DNA from: Bicyclus anynana
Lineage: Eukaryota; Arthropoda; Insecta; Lepidoptera; Nymphalidae
Reading direction: 5' to 3'
NCBI RefSeq assembly: GCF_947172395.1
Contig: NC_069093.1
Coordinates: forward strand, 12,435,561-12,499,560
Length of the DNA: 64,000 nt
Part shown: piece by piece, positions 21,908 through 32,865 of the stretch
Position numbering within the stretch: position 1 is the stretch's first letter
Layout of the letters: every line of letters begins with the position of its first letter
Position numbers and translations under genes: made by a program
The notes under the pieces: generated by a model
The model's database searches: none
What the model saw: only the letters and a program-made list of their open reading frames with translations
Told to the model about the DNA's origin: nothing

Positions 21908-22575
21908 ATTTTGAAAACCCCCGAAGGTCATGAAATTATTAATTCGTCGTCGTTATCAACCCATATTCGGCTCACTGCTGAACTCGAGTCTCCTCTCAGT
22001 ATGAGAGGGGTTAGACCAACAGTCCACCACGCTGGCCCGATGCGGATTGGCAGACTTCACACACGCAGAGAATTAAGAAAATTCTCTGGTATGCAGGTTT
22101 CCTCACGATGTTTTCCTTCACCGTTTGAGACACGTGATATTTAATTTCTTAAAATGCACACAACTTAAAAGTTGGAAGTGCATGCCCCGGACCGGATTTG
22201 AACCCACACCTTCCGGAATCGGAGGCAGAGGTCATATCCACTGGGCTATCACGGCTCTCACTGGGCTAACTTCATAATTACTAATTATTAATTATCTTGT
22301 TCAAATCATCAATATTTTCTTTCAGTGCACTTTCATTTGAGACCCCACTCCAGTATATTTGCAGACATTCGGTTATTCTTCCCCACTTTCAGCTCGCTCC
22401 GAACTTTTAATCGGCTTAACCGATTCTCATCAAACATGTCTACTCGCACATAAGTCACCTTTCATACAAAACAAACTAAATTGAAATCGCTTCATCCGTT
22501 CGCCAGCTATGGTGCCACAGACATACTGACAGACAGACAGACACGTCAAACTTATAGCATCGGGGGTTTCAAAAT
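21908..22575. mobile_element. Inverted-repeat element with SINE-A nested
   Basis: The left end is ATTTTGAAAACCCCCGA; the right end at 22560-22575 (TCGGGGGTTTCAAAAT) is its near-perfect complement. The right part has CAGACAGACAGACACGTCAA. I recognise this type of GACA-bearing repeat from Lepidoptera but cannot name it. The central part carries a SINE-A. A partial relative, missing both ends, surrounds 23475-24035. Confidence 0.65.
21943..22258 (-). mobile_element. SINE-A, full length
   Basis: Reverse orientation from the CGTCGTCGTTATCAACCC tail to the tRNA-like head at GGGCTATCACGGCTCTC. It shares its right flank (CACTGGGCTAACTTCATAAT and about 110 bp beyond) with the SINE-A at 23475-23797. 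The two copies therefore descend from one insertion copied along with its host element. Confidence 0.92.
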
Positions 22576-23097
22576 CAAATAATTATATCACCATCATCAG
22601 TAGTTTTTAAAAGCCTACTCTGCTGCTGCACTGAGACTGTTCTCTAGTCAAATAGGAGAGGGATTTGAAGACTCAGAAGTCTTTTCTTATACTGCATTGA
22701 TGCAGTGTTAAATTTTCAGGCATTGTTTACATCTAATAGTACTTCAAAGGTTAAACAAGTTGAGCAATAACTTGACAACTTTGGTAAAGATTTATAGCAT
22801 TTCCTTATAATGCATTTCTTGTGTAATTCTACACTGAATTTTTGGCAATATCTTCGCTACAAATCGCTCAATGTCAACCTAAGTGTTGCAGTCACGAATC
22901 TGGAACACGGTTATGCGTTTTGTCTTGGCTTGAGGAATAAACCTATCAGTTATGTCTAAAAACTTTGCACAAAAGTGAATGTTCTTTTTCATAAAATTTT
23001 GTACAAACAAAAAACTTACTTTGTCTGATTTTGTACGAAAGCATTTTATAGATTTAAAACAAAGTCAGGTTAATATTGCATATGACAGGGAACATAC
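22576..23097. other. No gene; weak SINE-C trace
   Basis: 22605-22720 has words resembling SINE-C (TCAAATAGGAGAGGGATTTG), too diverged for a firm call. The rest is unassigned. Confidence 0.35.
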
Positions 23098-23290
23098 TAA
23101 ATTCCACTTCTGATAACGGAGAAGCCGTAGCCATAGAGCAGGTTGTAAGCTTTACGTGTCAATCAAGGATAGCGCTAATAGGTACTATCAGATGTAAACC
23201 AGGATTAACTATCATAGAGCAGGTAGTCAAGCACGAGCTGGCAACCGTTAGTAGCGTGGTTAAAGGATCCTTTACAACTGAACTGCTCAA
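23098..23290 (+). repeat. Dispersed repeat R6, copy 1
   Basis: Matches 56830-57092 in the opposite orientation: CCACTTCTGATAACGGAGAA here corresponds to the complement of TTCGCCGTTATCGGAAGTGG there. AGATGTAAACCAGGATTAA and TTAAAGGATCCTTTA are also shared. A 72-codon frame covers it but is not preserved in the other copy. Family unknown. Confidence 0.75.
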
Positions 23291-23474
23291 CTAGCAGACT
23301 ACAGTGGGGGCAGGGTGCCTCAATCTATCAAGCGTACCAACTAGTCACAATAATTAACGTAGATTTTGCTAACCGATCAAATAACTCACTCGCCGACACA
23401 TATAACACGAGAACTGATCAGTTTTATTTTATGGTATGCACTAGGTAGATTCTAGTCTCCATATTCATTCATAA

Positions 23475-23797
23475 TTCTCATTACAACCCATATTAGGCTC
23501 ACTGCTGAGCACGAGTCTCATCTTTTTTTGTCTTTGTGGTGAATGAGAGAAGTTAGGCCAATAGTCCACCACGCTGGCCCAATGCGGATTGACTTCACAC
23601 ACCTAGAGAATTAAGAATATTCTCAGATATACAGGTTTCCGCATGATGTATTTCCTTCACCGTTTGAGACACGTGATATTTTATTTCTTATAATGACCAC
23701 AACTGAAAAGTTGGAAGTGAATGCCCCGGACCGGATTCAAATCTACACCCTCCGGAATCGGAGGTAGAGGTCATATCCACTGGGCTATCACGGCTCT
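23475..23797 (-). mobile_element. SINE-A, full length
   Basis: Reverse SINE-A with a T-rich insertion (TTTTTTTGTCTTTGTGG near 23525) in its 3' region. The tRNA-like head ends at CTATCACGGCTCTC. The flanking sequence to the right is shared with 22259-22377. Confidence 0.9.
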
Positions 23798-23835
23798 CAC
23801 TGGGCTAACTTCATAATTACTAATTATTAATTATC

Positions 23836-23912
23836 TTATGAATGTTATTTAAACGGGTACATACCACGATAAAATTTATCGTGGTATGTACCCGTTTAAA
23901 TAACATTCATAA
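23836..23912. repeat. 77-bp perfect palindrome
   Basis: Arms of 38 bp (23836-23873 and 23875-23912) are exact reverse complements around a single A at 23874. It sits inside sequence that is uninterrupted at 22259-22377, and ATTAATTATCTT lies on both sides, so it was inserted or created after that segment was duplicated. Confidence 0.97.
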
Positions 23913-24574
23913 TGAACAACCACGAAATAAGTTTAAAATCATTAATTATCTTGTTCAAATCATCAATATTTTCTTTCAGTGCACTTTCATTTGAGACCCC
24001 ACTCCAGTATATTTGCAGACATTCGGTTATTCTTCTCACTCAACTTCAACTCACTTTCAACTCCCAGCTAATCCAAAGGAATGTCGAAATAAAAAGTAAG
24101 CTATGTGTTTTTCAAGACTATAATTTATCTTTGTGCCAATTTTTTGCCAATTATGACAGTAATACGAGTAGTTACAAATACCATACTTTTGCATTTATAA
24201 TAGTGAGGTAATTCCCAAGAATTTATAAGCAGTATGTCTTCTATGGGTTGTTTATTAACACATTGACCTATTGTGGTTCGCCTCACTCAAGGATACGATA
24301 TAGCTGGAATGTTGCCATGTCATATATTATTTTCCCCGACCTTCATACCACTATGACTTCCCATTTTCACTTGTTTATCCCAATGAGAACGTCACGTTCC
24401 GAACGTTTAAAAGATTCAGCGATTTGCGAGTCGATCTTGTAAACAAGACTTTTATAAACATCCTCTGCCATTTAGTGCATAAATTATATTATTTTTGTTC
24501 GGGGAATAAGTGTATAAATCTCCACCTGTTTAGGGTGAATAGTCATCATTATTTTGGGTTTATTTGAGGGGCCC

Positions 24575-24700
24575 GCTACTGAATTATGCTGAGGTCTTAG
24601 TCGATAGATGAGAGGGGGTTTGGAGCTTAGACCTCCAAGGCTGCTATAATGCGGGTTGGTGGGTTAAGGATTATAATATTTTGACTCTGTAACTAACATA
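24575..24700 (-). mobile_element. SINE-C fragment
   Basis: GCTGCTATAATGCGGGTTGG in a block resembling 12096-12376. The head is not found. Confidence 0.5.
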
Positions 24701-24714
24701 ACTATAGTATGGCG

Positions 24715-24865
24715 AGTTCGTTGATTACACTCCCATGATATGCGGGCGCGGGTGTGAAATCGTGCGTGCGGGCAAGTGAGGTGCATCAGTCGTGGGGTTT
24801 TCATTCATCGCTACACGCCCCCGCCCCGCGCGGACCATCGAGAGTGTTACGAACGAAGTTGCCAA
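24715..24865. other. GC-rich island
   Basis: About 150 bp with runs such as ATATGCGGGCGCGGGTGTG and ACGCCCCCGCCCCGCGCGGA, in strong contrast to the AT-rich surroundings. There is no coding frame or known RNA fold that I can support. It could be part of a mobile element I do not recognise. Confidence 0.5.
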
Positions 24866-25465
24866 GCTATATACACATACCAACATGTACTTACTTATGA
24901 TTACTGATTACTGATTTATAAACTGTATAAATTCACACATTCAAACAATCATATAAATGTATGATTGAATGTGTGAATGACTGAATAATATAAAACATTT
25001 ATATTCTTTATACGTTGGCTGTTCAAATCATTATATCCTTCCATTTGGCCAGTTATTATCACCAAAAGAACGATTAATCTGCGTTCAAACCTACAGGTCT
25101 ATAGGTAATAGTAAGGGCTAGCTACTATTAAAACCTACTGACAATTAAAACTCATCAAACTCTTGCCATGCTTGCGGTTTGCTTTAAGCTGCAACGAGCT
25201 TTTGGTTAGGGACCCCAGATGGATTTAAGATCGTAAGTGAAATAGACACTCGAGTTAAGTGTGTTTTATATAACTATACTATATGATATAGTAGGTGGAC
25301 TACTTTCAATGGATACAGGATGAGTTGTGGGACTGAATTACGGCAAAATTGGTTTCCGATAAGAAAAGTCGGCGTCTTTTTGGACCTGCGGGTAATGTAT
25401 AAAGGTATTAATTGAGTGGACATGAAAATACCATTGAGACAAGAATATGCCACAAATATAAAATA
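24866..25465. other. No recognised gene
   Basis: A quasi-palindrome (ATTCACACATTCAA near 24931 against GAATGTGTGAAT near 24969) is the only structure noticed. Confidence 0.4.
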
Positions 25466-25640
25466 CTAGCGGTCGCCTCCGTTTTTGTCCGGTATTTTGT
25501 TTTTCACAAATCCCGCAGTAACCATAGATTTTCCGGGATGAAAGTAGCCATAAATAGTAAATTAATCCAGAGTAGAATCTATTTTCATTTTACGCACACA
25601 CTATACCCAGAATGTCGCCTTTATTATATTAGTGTGAGTG
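25466..25640 (-). mobile_element. Non-autonomous Helitron, H2 type, decayed
   Basis: CTAG at 25466 after an A is the 3' end in reverse orientation, then CACAAATCCCGCAGTAACCA and TTTTCCGGGATGAAAGTAGC. The 5' end near 25640 (TTATATTAGTGTGAG) is degenerate. Confidence 0.65.
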
Positions 25641-26067
25641 TAACTAGTTGACTATTCAAACAAAAATCTATTTAGTTCTTCGAATAAACGACGATCCATA
25701 CTTCCATCTAAACTTAGTTAGGTTGTGATAACTGTTATTTGTTTTATTTATTTATGTATATTTTATTGCACGAAAGAAAAACAATTACAAAGAAAATCGA
25801 AAGAAAACATAGCAAACAAGTATGTGCTAGTTATGTTGATTATAGAAATATCTGCAAGACAACCTTTTATCGAATTATAGGAATTATTGTATTAAAATGC
25901 GGGATAGTGCAAAAAATACAAAGAACACCAAATAACAATAATAATGACACACAAAAAGTAGGTTATAAAGATAATTGTCCTAAATCTGGAGCCCTGACCA
26001 CCAGTTGCTTGGGGACTCAAATGTCCCGCAGCGGGAGGGTTGATTTTTTTTATAAATAAATATATAC
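25641..26067. other. No recognised gene
   Basis: A 106-codon frame at 25739-26059 is rich in K, N and T as expected of AT-rich DNA and matches no family I know. Confidence 0.4.
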
Positions 26068-26296
26068 ATACATTTTTTTTTTATTCTTTACAAGATATCC
26101 CTTGACTACAATCTCACTTGATGGTAAGTGATAATGTAATCTAAGATGGAAGCGGGCTAACTTGTAAGGAGGAGGATGAAAATCCACACTCCTTTCGGTT
26201 TCTACACGACATCGTACCGGAACGCTAAATCGCTTAACAGTACGTCTTTGTCGGTAGAGTGGTAACTAGCTACGGCCGAAGCCTCCCACCAGCTAA
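26068..26296 (-). mobile_element. SINE-B, head missing
   Basis: Reverse orientation: TTTATTCTTTACAAGATATC (tail side) through CCACACTCCTTTCGGTTTCT to GCCGAAGCCTCCCACCAGC. The tRNA-like head is absent. Confidence 0.88.
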
Positions 26297-26904
26297 AATG
26301 CTATGCATTGCCCAAAATGCCCACTATATGAATAACTTAAATATATAATATTACGCAAATCATCCAAGAAACATTGCTATGATAAGATCTACATGCATAT
26401 AATATTAATTATTGTATTTCGACATATTAGCTTTCAATTCGGTTAAATAAATTAATTTTATTAAAAACCGATGTTATATCAAAAATGGTTCTACGAGTAA
26501 TCCTAAGCATACCGTAGATACATACGAATACTCGTATCGCTCGCTCCGACTCAATGAATATAAAATGCGAATCCGAATGAAAAATTTCATTTTCTACACA
26601 AGAGTGCTACACATAGGTTTTACGTTGGAGTTAGTAAACATTTTAGCTTTTATCACAGAATGTATATTATTTTCAGATAAATATAAAGCCTGAAACATAA
26701 AACCTCATAAAATGTGGTTAGAAAGATTTTTTGTATTTGTATGAAAACTAATGAAATATTTTAAAATTTTGTACCTGCTGTGAATTAATTTGAAATTTGA
26801 TTTGCTGATATCTTGGTAATAGGGATTTTTTTTAATTATTAGCATTTTAAAATAGTAATTAAAGGTAAAATATAAAAGAAATTTGTGTTAGTTACATGGA
26901 CATA
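26297..26904. other. No recognised feature
   Basis: AT-rich DNA. Nothing assigned. Confidence 0.5.
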
Positions 26905-27013
26905 GGATACTCAGGTTAGGGGTATGGTATGGGTATGATAGGGTAGGGTAGGATGGGAGTAGGGTAGGGTAGAGGTAGGGTTTAATGCGGACGAAGTTGC
27001 GGGCTTTCGCTAG
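26905..27013 (+). mobile_element. Helitron 3' end with GGGTA repeats
   Basis: A degenerate run of GGTAGGGTAGGGTA-type words leads into ATGCGGACGAAGTTGCGGGC (hairpin) and ends CTAG at 27010-27013, followed by T. The same arrangement is found in reverse at 42310-42470. The 5' end was not located. Confidence 0.7.
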
Positions 27014-27176
27014 TTTAGGATAAGTATACAATCTTATCATCACCTACATGTAAATAATGAACTTTCTTTTTTCAAACTACCACCACTCTATCTACTCTCT
27101 GTACCACATATGATTTCAAATCTTATTATAACTATTCGCTAGAATCATTCCAATTCTAATCTATACATATTTTAAA

Positions 27177-27555
27177 CTAGCTGCCGCCGCACGGTTTTAA
27201 ACGCGTGGTTCCCGTTCCCGTAGAAATACGGGGATAATATATAGCATATACCCTTCCTCGATAAATGCGTTATCTAACACTGAAAGAATTTTTCAATTCG
27301 GACCAGTAGTTCTTGAGATTAGCGCGTTCAAGCAAAAAAAACATATTCTTCAGCTTTATAATATTATGACGCCGCGCGATTTTACCCACGTGGTTCCTGT
27401 TCCCGTAAGAATAAGGGGATAACATATAACATATACCCTTCCTCGATAAATGCGTTATCTAACGCAGAAAGAATTTTTAAATCGGACCAGTAGTTCCTGA
27501 GATTAGCGCGTTCGATCAAAAAACAAACTCTTCAGCTTTATAATATTAGTATAGA
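27177..27555 (-). mobile_element. Helitron H1, head-to-tail dimer
   Basis: Two H1 Helitrons follow each other in reverse orientation. The first runs from CTAG at 27177 to about 27366. The second starts at the GACGCCGCGCGATTTTACCC hairpin side and ends TATAATATTAGTATAGA at 27555. Both contain GATTAGCGCGTTC and GAATTTTT segments. The junction has lost the terminal bases of both units. Outer flanks are A and T, as expected for Helitron targets. Confidence 0.8.
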
Positions 27556-28684
27556 TTCAATTTAAACTGAAATTTGAACTGGTAACTTCAAAATGTAATA
27601 AAATCCCCACCATGTTTATTGTTTGGCTCCAATTACGATAGGCAAGAGAAACCTACTGAATATAAAATCCTATTATGTGGTCGTAAGAAACGGTTAGAGG
27701 AGCCTTGGTCACTGCCGATCAAATTACGGATAAGGGTGCGATAGGTAATTAAACTAAACCCGATGTTATTAACTTTGCTTAATAGCCTACGGAACCTTTA
27801 CCAAGTTCTGGGGAAAGCCAATGTTTTTGTTTTGTTTCGTTATGAAAGATAATTATCGCTTTATTGATCAAGGCTATTGTGTCTTTCTATAAATATAAAT
27901 ATTTATATTAACTCCTATTCCTAAATTCTCTATTTCGGAGAAAAGAAAAGATTTCCTTATTTTTTTTCGAAACAAGAGAATCAAAAATTAAAAATATACA
28001 GAAATTAACTTTCCATTTATAGATAACGAGATAAAGCTTATTTGTAGTAGAAATGTGGGAGAACATATTTTTCAACGTTAATGGTAGTAAGATTTGCTTA
28101 ATAAATATCGATAAAGTTAGCTCAATTTTTTTTATTTACAGGTTAGATTCCAAAAATTATGACAGAATATATCGTTCGGAACTATTTTGACTCGAATGCA
28201 ACCTCATAGTCCAGTTTTTCAGTTTTTTAATATTTGTTTTTACTTTGTTCCAGGTTTTTGCGTTTCTTCAGTATGAGATATTAAGAAAATTTCTCAGAAA
28301 ATTGGAAAATTTGAGGAAACTTAATAACTGTTTTATGGATGTTTGTTACTTAAATGGTCCACGGCTAAACGGATCTAGATAAAATTCGGCGCAGATATAG
28401 ATTATAGTATAGTATATATGTTATCTATGTGGGTGAATCAGCAAGCCAGCTAGTAGGCGATATCTCTTTTAGTCCAATAGAGTATTTGTGAATAAACCCA
28501 CTCAATCCACAAGTCGCTAAACGTTAACTAAATCTCAAACTGTACAACTCTACACGACTGTACCCACAAACATATTAGCAAGACGCCCGAAGCGAAATTC
28601 CGATCCTAAACTTGTTTTGATCTTGGTATGATCTGTTTGCCTGTTCCAAAAATAGGTACAGTCAGATATGTATGCGGTTCTGGA
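27556..28684. other. No recognised gene
   Basis: AT-rich DNA without a recognised family. Nothing coding. Confidence 0.5.
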
Positions 28685-29116
28685 GGGTTATTCTGTAACG
28701 ATGTTGCGAGTTTCGAATTCACCTTTATTTTGGTCTATAGTATCGTGTTAGACAGAGAGAGATAGAGTGAATTCGAAAGTCAAACTTGCAAGTTAAGCTG
28801 CCTGTCCACCAAATCGGAGCGAGTGAGCGGAACGGAGAAACGGACTAATGCGGAGCGGAGTTGCATACTGCGTCTGTCCACTGAAGGAGCGATGCTGCGG
28901 AGCAAATTGAAAAATTAATGCGGAACCGAGTTGCAGACGTGATTCCCCGCTCCGCTTACCGGTTTTATATGAATTTTTAAACTAGCTCGCAAATCTCTGT
29001 CCACTTAACAGTAGCGGAGATTTTGTGCAATCCTATTGGTTAATATTTCTCCGTTTCTCGGCTCCGCTGCCTCGCTCCGCTTCAGTGCAGATACAAAACA
29101 TCGCTACAGAATAGTC
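28685..29116. mobile_element. Fold-back MITE-5 with MITE-4 nested
   Basis: The left arm has TTATTCTGTAACGATGTTGC and CGAGTTTCGAATTCACC. The right end is ATACAAAACATCGCTACAGA followed by ATAG. These arms are complementary and match the copies at 37084-37404 and 57416-57688. A GC-rich inverted-repeat element separates the right arm from its end. Confidence 0.75.
28797..29089. mobile_element. MITE-4, GC-rich imperfect inverted repeat
   Basis: The left side has ATCGGAGCGAGTGAGCGGAA and GGAGAAACGG; the right side has the complement, CCGTTTCTCGGCTCCGCTGC and CTCGCTCCGCTTCAGTGCAG. The motif TCTGTCCACTGAAGGAGCG is repeated internally. Superfamily not determined. Confidence 0.6.
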
Positions 29117-30285
29117 CTGCTGGAGATGGTGCGGGATGCACGAGAATACTTGTGTGTAATGTCAATCAATCACAGCGAGTGTTGGTGTAATTGCAGCCAG
29201 TATTTTGAGATGCCCACAATATGTAATGTTGTATTTCCGTAATTCTGTATTAAGAATAAGTATGAATGAATTTCACATTTTTTTTTTTTTTCACATGTGG
29301 TTAATATAAAGGGAACGAGGGATTATTATTATTCTTATTATTTGGGATCAATCGCCAACTGTAATCAGGAGCACTTTTACTTTTACTCGTTTTATAATAG
29401 GGATCATACCTTGGAAGTTGATTAGAAAAACCTCTCGTGGATCCAACTTTTGTACACTGGGGGGAGAGCAGGGGCAGCTGCCCCCCCTAGCACAGCGGTT
29501 TGTTACTTGAGATCCATAGCTATGCGATAGAAGTGGACCGGGATGTGGGTAGAAAACCGTTTCGTTTCGGATGAAAACCGGCCGAAACTGTGTAGAAATT
29601 CGGTTTCGGTTTTGTCCATATAAACTGAAATATAAACTTTTGGGGTCGGGGGCCTTTTGTGGACCCTGGAACTCACTAGCTGTCTTCAGGTCACGGCTTA
29701 CTACTATAGCAAAAACACTACCCTCCTTCTTACGCAGTCGGGTAAAAAGTGTCGTTACAACTTTTTAGTCTTAATTTTTTCCGTCTAGTCCCCTTTCGCA
29801 ACGCACGATAAGGAACTTCGTTCCAAAAAGAAAACCGCCGAACGAAAGCCAAGCAGCTGGGTCTCGCAGATATTAAACCACAATGAACTAATAACTGTTC
29901 CATACAACGCAACTGAAACTACAGTTGTTATAGAAAAGTACTTAGCTGAAAAAAATTCTATTTTCGTCGTCGCTAAAGTATTCCACGAACCCTTTCATAA
30001 AAAGTTAAGTACTCTAACAAGAGGGAAGTTGTTAAGCGGTCGGTACTCAAGAATTCCTTTTTAATTTGTCGTCAGAGCAACATGTGAGACCGTTTTTATG
30101 GAGCTATTTCAAGGAAACTACTTACTGATACGTACAAAGAAAACCATTTTGTATTATATACTCGTAAAATATTAAAACATTTTATTTTATTTTAATGATC
30201 TCTCTTAATAAACTATTATTATAAACTAGCAGCAGTGGACGTCTGTCTGCTTATAAGGTAAGATGGTATCATGTCACTATTCGCC
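29117..30285. other. No recognised gene
   Basis: Moderate-GC patches at 29460-29700 (short frames on both strands) without family resemblance. The rest is AT-rich. Confidence 0.4.
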
Positions 30286-30545
30286 AGATTTGCCTATTTT
30301 AAAATTCTTTAGTCACATCTGCAGAAATCAGGATTAAATTCAGCGGCTGGTAGTGCAGGGCCAAGTTGAAGGCAAAAGATCCAGAGGCCGATCTTAGGTC
30401 CGATCTTAGTCAAGGCTGCTACACAATCATCTATGGTGGACTATTCCGATAATGCAGCCAATCGCCAAAAGTGGAGGATAGCACAGAAAGCGACGCTCTT
30501 CGCTGCAACCACGACCACTCTACCAAGAGTGGGCGATTAAGAAGA
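30286..30545 (+). pseudogene. Non-LTR retrotransposon C-terminal remnant
   Basis: In forward frames it reads fragments such as QVEGKRSRGR, then a broken SRLLHNHL segment, then NRQKWRIAQKATLFAATTTT. This is the pattern of the C-terminal tail of lepidopteran LINE reverse transcriptases (a basic GKRSRGRP segment followed by an R-W-A-rich helix). It is interrupted by stops and is not from the RTE family at 53 kb. Confidence 0.55.
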
Positions 30546-30625
30546 TTTTGCCAAATGCCCTCCATTTGTCAATCACTTGGATTCATGGCAACCGGCTTTC
30601 CGAAAATAAAAAAAAATAAAAAAAT

Positions 30626-30890
30626 CGGTTGTCTGTGAAGTCGGTTTATTGACGATAGTTGAACGTGACAACGTCATGAGGAAATACTGATAGAATGGTT
30701 GAATTTATAAAAAGAAAATGTTCGTTATTCTAAAATACTGTTTAATAATCTTCATAGACCAGAATGTACTTTATTTTTTGTACAAAAAATTAGGCAACCC
30801 TAGAGCGCGAGAAAGTCGCATGACGTCATCTTTTTTCGAGTTTGCAGCTCCATCGAATTATAAGACGTTGTCACGTCAAAACGTTTCAGC
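30626..30890 (+). mobile_element. MITE-3, copy 1
   Basis: Matches 50240-50516 in inverted orientation. Subterminal inverted repeats are AACGTGACAACGTCATGAG on the left and AGACGTTGTCACGTCAAAAC on the right. Shared interior words include AATACTGTTTAATAATCT and GCATGACGTCATCTTTTTT. Confidence 0.75.
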
Positions 30891-31595
30891 TTACTCAAAT
30901 ACCAATGCTGAACTAGATAAAACTTCAGCAATCCTAAAACATATTTTATTGCTTTAGCTTAACTTTGCTCAAACTTTGATTAAAATCAGTCCAAAGTAAA
31001 CGATGTACAGCATTTTGCGGATAGAATTTTGCTACAGCAAAACCAAGAGCCAATAATCTCTTTCTTGTCTCAAAATAAAGTTGCAAATTTATAAAGAAGC
31101 AGCTAAGTTGCCGATATGTTTTGGAGAGCCTTAAGTAGCCTAATCTGCAGACTTCTTAATAAGTTTGGAAGTTCTTACGGTAATGGTTTGGGCAGGGTAA
31201 AATTGATGGACCGGCAGTTTAGTAAGCATAAATGGTAGGGGAAAAATCGAAAACACAAGTAGTAGTACTTTTATCATATTGAATTAATTATGGCTGTTGT
31301 CTTTTTTATATGATAATTTTTCTTATATGAAACTAAAAATCAACAGTAAAAAAATCTGGTTAGTAACAACTTTTGATAAACTATCCTCCTTCCGACTTGT
31401 ATGTGTTGTTACTAAGCAGCTGTTTTTTATAGTGTTGCTTAATTAATAGTTATTCAACTTAAGAGTCACAATGACCTATAAATTGCGTGGTAGATTATCT
31501 CGTTCCAACGCTCAGAAAATTTTATTTCCTGGTAACTCAGTTAGCTACCAGAATCAAAAATTGGAACCGCGAGGCGTCGGCTAGTCTATCTATCA
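30891..31595. other. No recognised feature
   Basis: AT-rich DNA. Nothing assigned. Confidence 0.5.
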
Positions 31596-31910
31596 TCATT
31601 AACAACCGTCAAAAATCATATTCGTCTCAATATTGAACACGAGTCTTCTCTCAGAATATGAGGGGCTAGGCCTTAGTCCACCACGCTGACCCAATGTGGA
31701 TGGGCAGACTTCACACACTTAGAGAAATAATAAAATTCCCAGGTATGCAGGTTTCCTCACGATGTTTTCCTTCGCCGTTCGAGACACGTCATGTTTAATT
31801 TCTTAAAATGCACTTAATGAAAAGTTGGAGATGCATGTCCCGGACCGGATTCGAACCTACGCCCTCCGATGGCAGAGGTCATATCCACTAGACCATCACA
31901 TCTATCTATA
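31596..31910 (-). mobile_element. SINE-A, full length, diverged
   Basis: Reverse SINE-A. The tail side is degraded (AACCGTCAAAAATCATATTC); the body and B-box region (GGACCGGATTCGAACCTACG) are clear. The anticodon-arm palindrome is partly deleted (CCCTCCGATGGCAGAGGTC). Confidence 0.88.
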
Positions 31911-32164
31911 CCACAGTAAAATATCCTTTGCCATTCCCATCTCTATGTTAATGAGACACGGCTTTTAATGATTACAGCAATTAAAACTTTTACGTGGTAC
32001 ATCTAGCGGAAAAATTTAATTGCGAAATTTAAGCCGAGAAAGTTATAAATAAGTTTAGAATTTTTGTATAATGAATTCCAGGTCTTAAAGGTATATATTA
32101 AGACCAGACATGCGTTAATTAAGATGCTCTCAAACAGAATCTAAATCAAAATTGAAACAAAAAT

Positions 32165-32290
32165 TGTTTTAAGTAGGCTTAGTTTACACGCATTTTTGAA
32201 ACGTTTTAGACTGTTTGTAAAGACTCTACCACCGGTTCGGAAGACAGGTTCTGCTGAGAAGAACAGTGAAACTCAACAGTTACTTTTTAA
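32165..32290 (-). mobile_element. CR1-like LINE 3'-end fragment
   Basis: Reverse match to the 3' untranslated part of 1768-2100: GTAAAGACTCTACCACCGGT and GGTTCTGCTGAGAAGAACAG. Confidence 0.7.
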
Positions 32291-32304
32291 AAAATTAATA
32301 AAAA

Positions 32305-32500
32305 ATAAATCAACCGAATTCTAACACAAAAATTAACCTACCAACTAAACTCGTAAATCGTATATGCTTCTTCTCAGTTTGAACGCGGTGCCAAGCCAGT
32401 GATGTATTCAAACCGCTTAAATTACAAAATTCTTTCAGAAGCGGCTAGATTGGCACCGCCTTCAAACTGATCAGATGGTAGCACATACGAGTTTATTTTA
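32305..32500. mobile_element. MITE-1, short fold-back copy
   Basis: CAGTTTGAACGCGGTGCCAA on the left pairs with TTGGCACCGCCTTCAAACTG on the right (one mismatch). The left end CAACCGAATTC resembles the AACCGACTTCC end of the full element at 40896-41987. The 130-bp tandem repeats of that element are absent. Confidence 0.7.
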
Positions 32501-32865
32501 CATTATTTAATCGAGTAAATATTTATTTCATTACCCAAGTAACTCTCTATTAAGCTTTCTTTTCAAACTGTTTAAGTACTGTAGAGAGTAAGTATAAATT
32601 AAATATCATAAACGAAGTAAGCGATGCAGTCGTCAACAGCGGTAACATACTCAATAATAATTTATACGTCGCCGCAACTCAAGTGCACTCTTTTTACTGG
32701 AAACTATTTTAATTTTCATCAACAATATTTTAAACATATTTGCTTAAACGAAATGACCCTGCGTGCCTGTCAGGCCTATGTGAAGCTTAATTTCATTAGG
32801 AACACTTGGTAATATGCAGACGCGCAGTTATAAGTATGTCAATATGTTATTGTTAATTAAGTAGA
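32501..32865. other. No recognised feature
   Basis: AT-rich. A 62-codon frame at 32624-32812 has no support. Confidence 0.4.
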
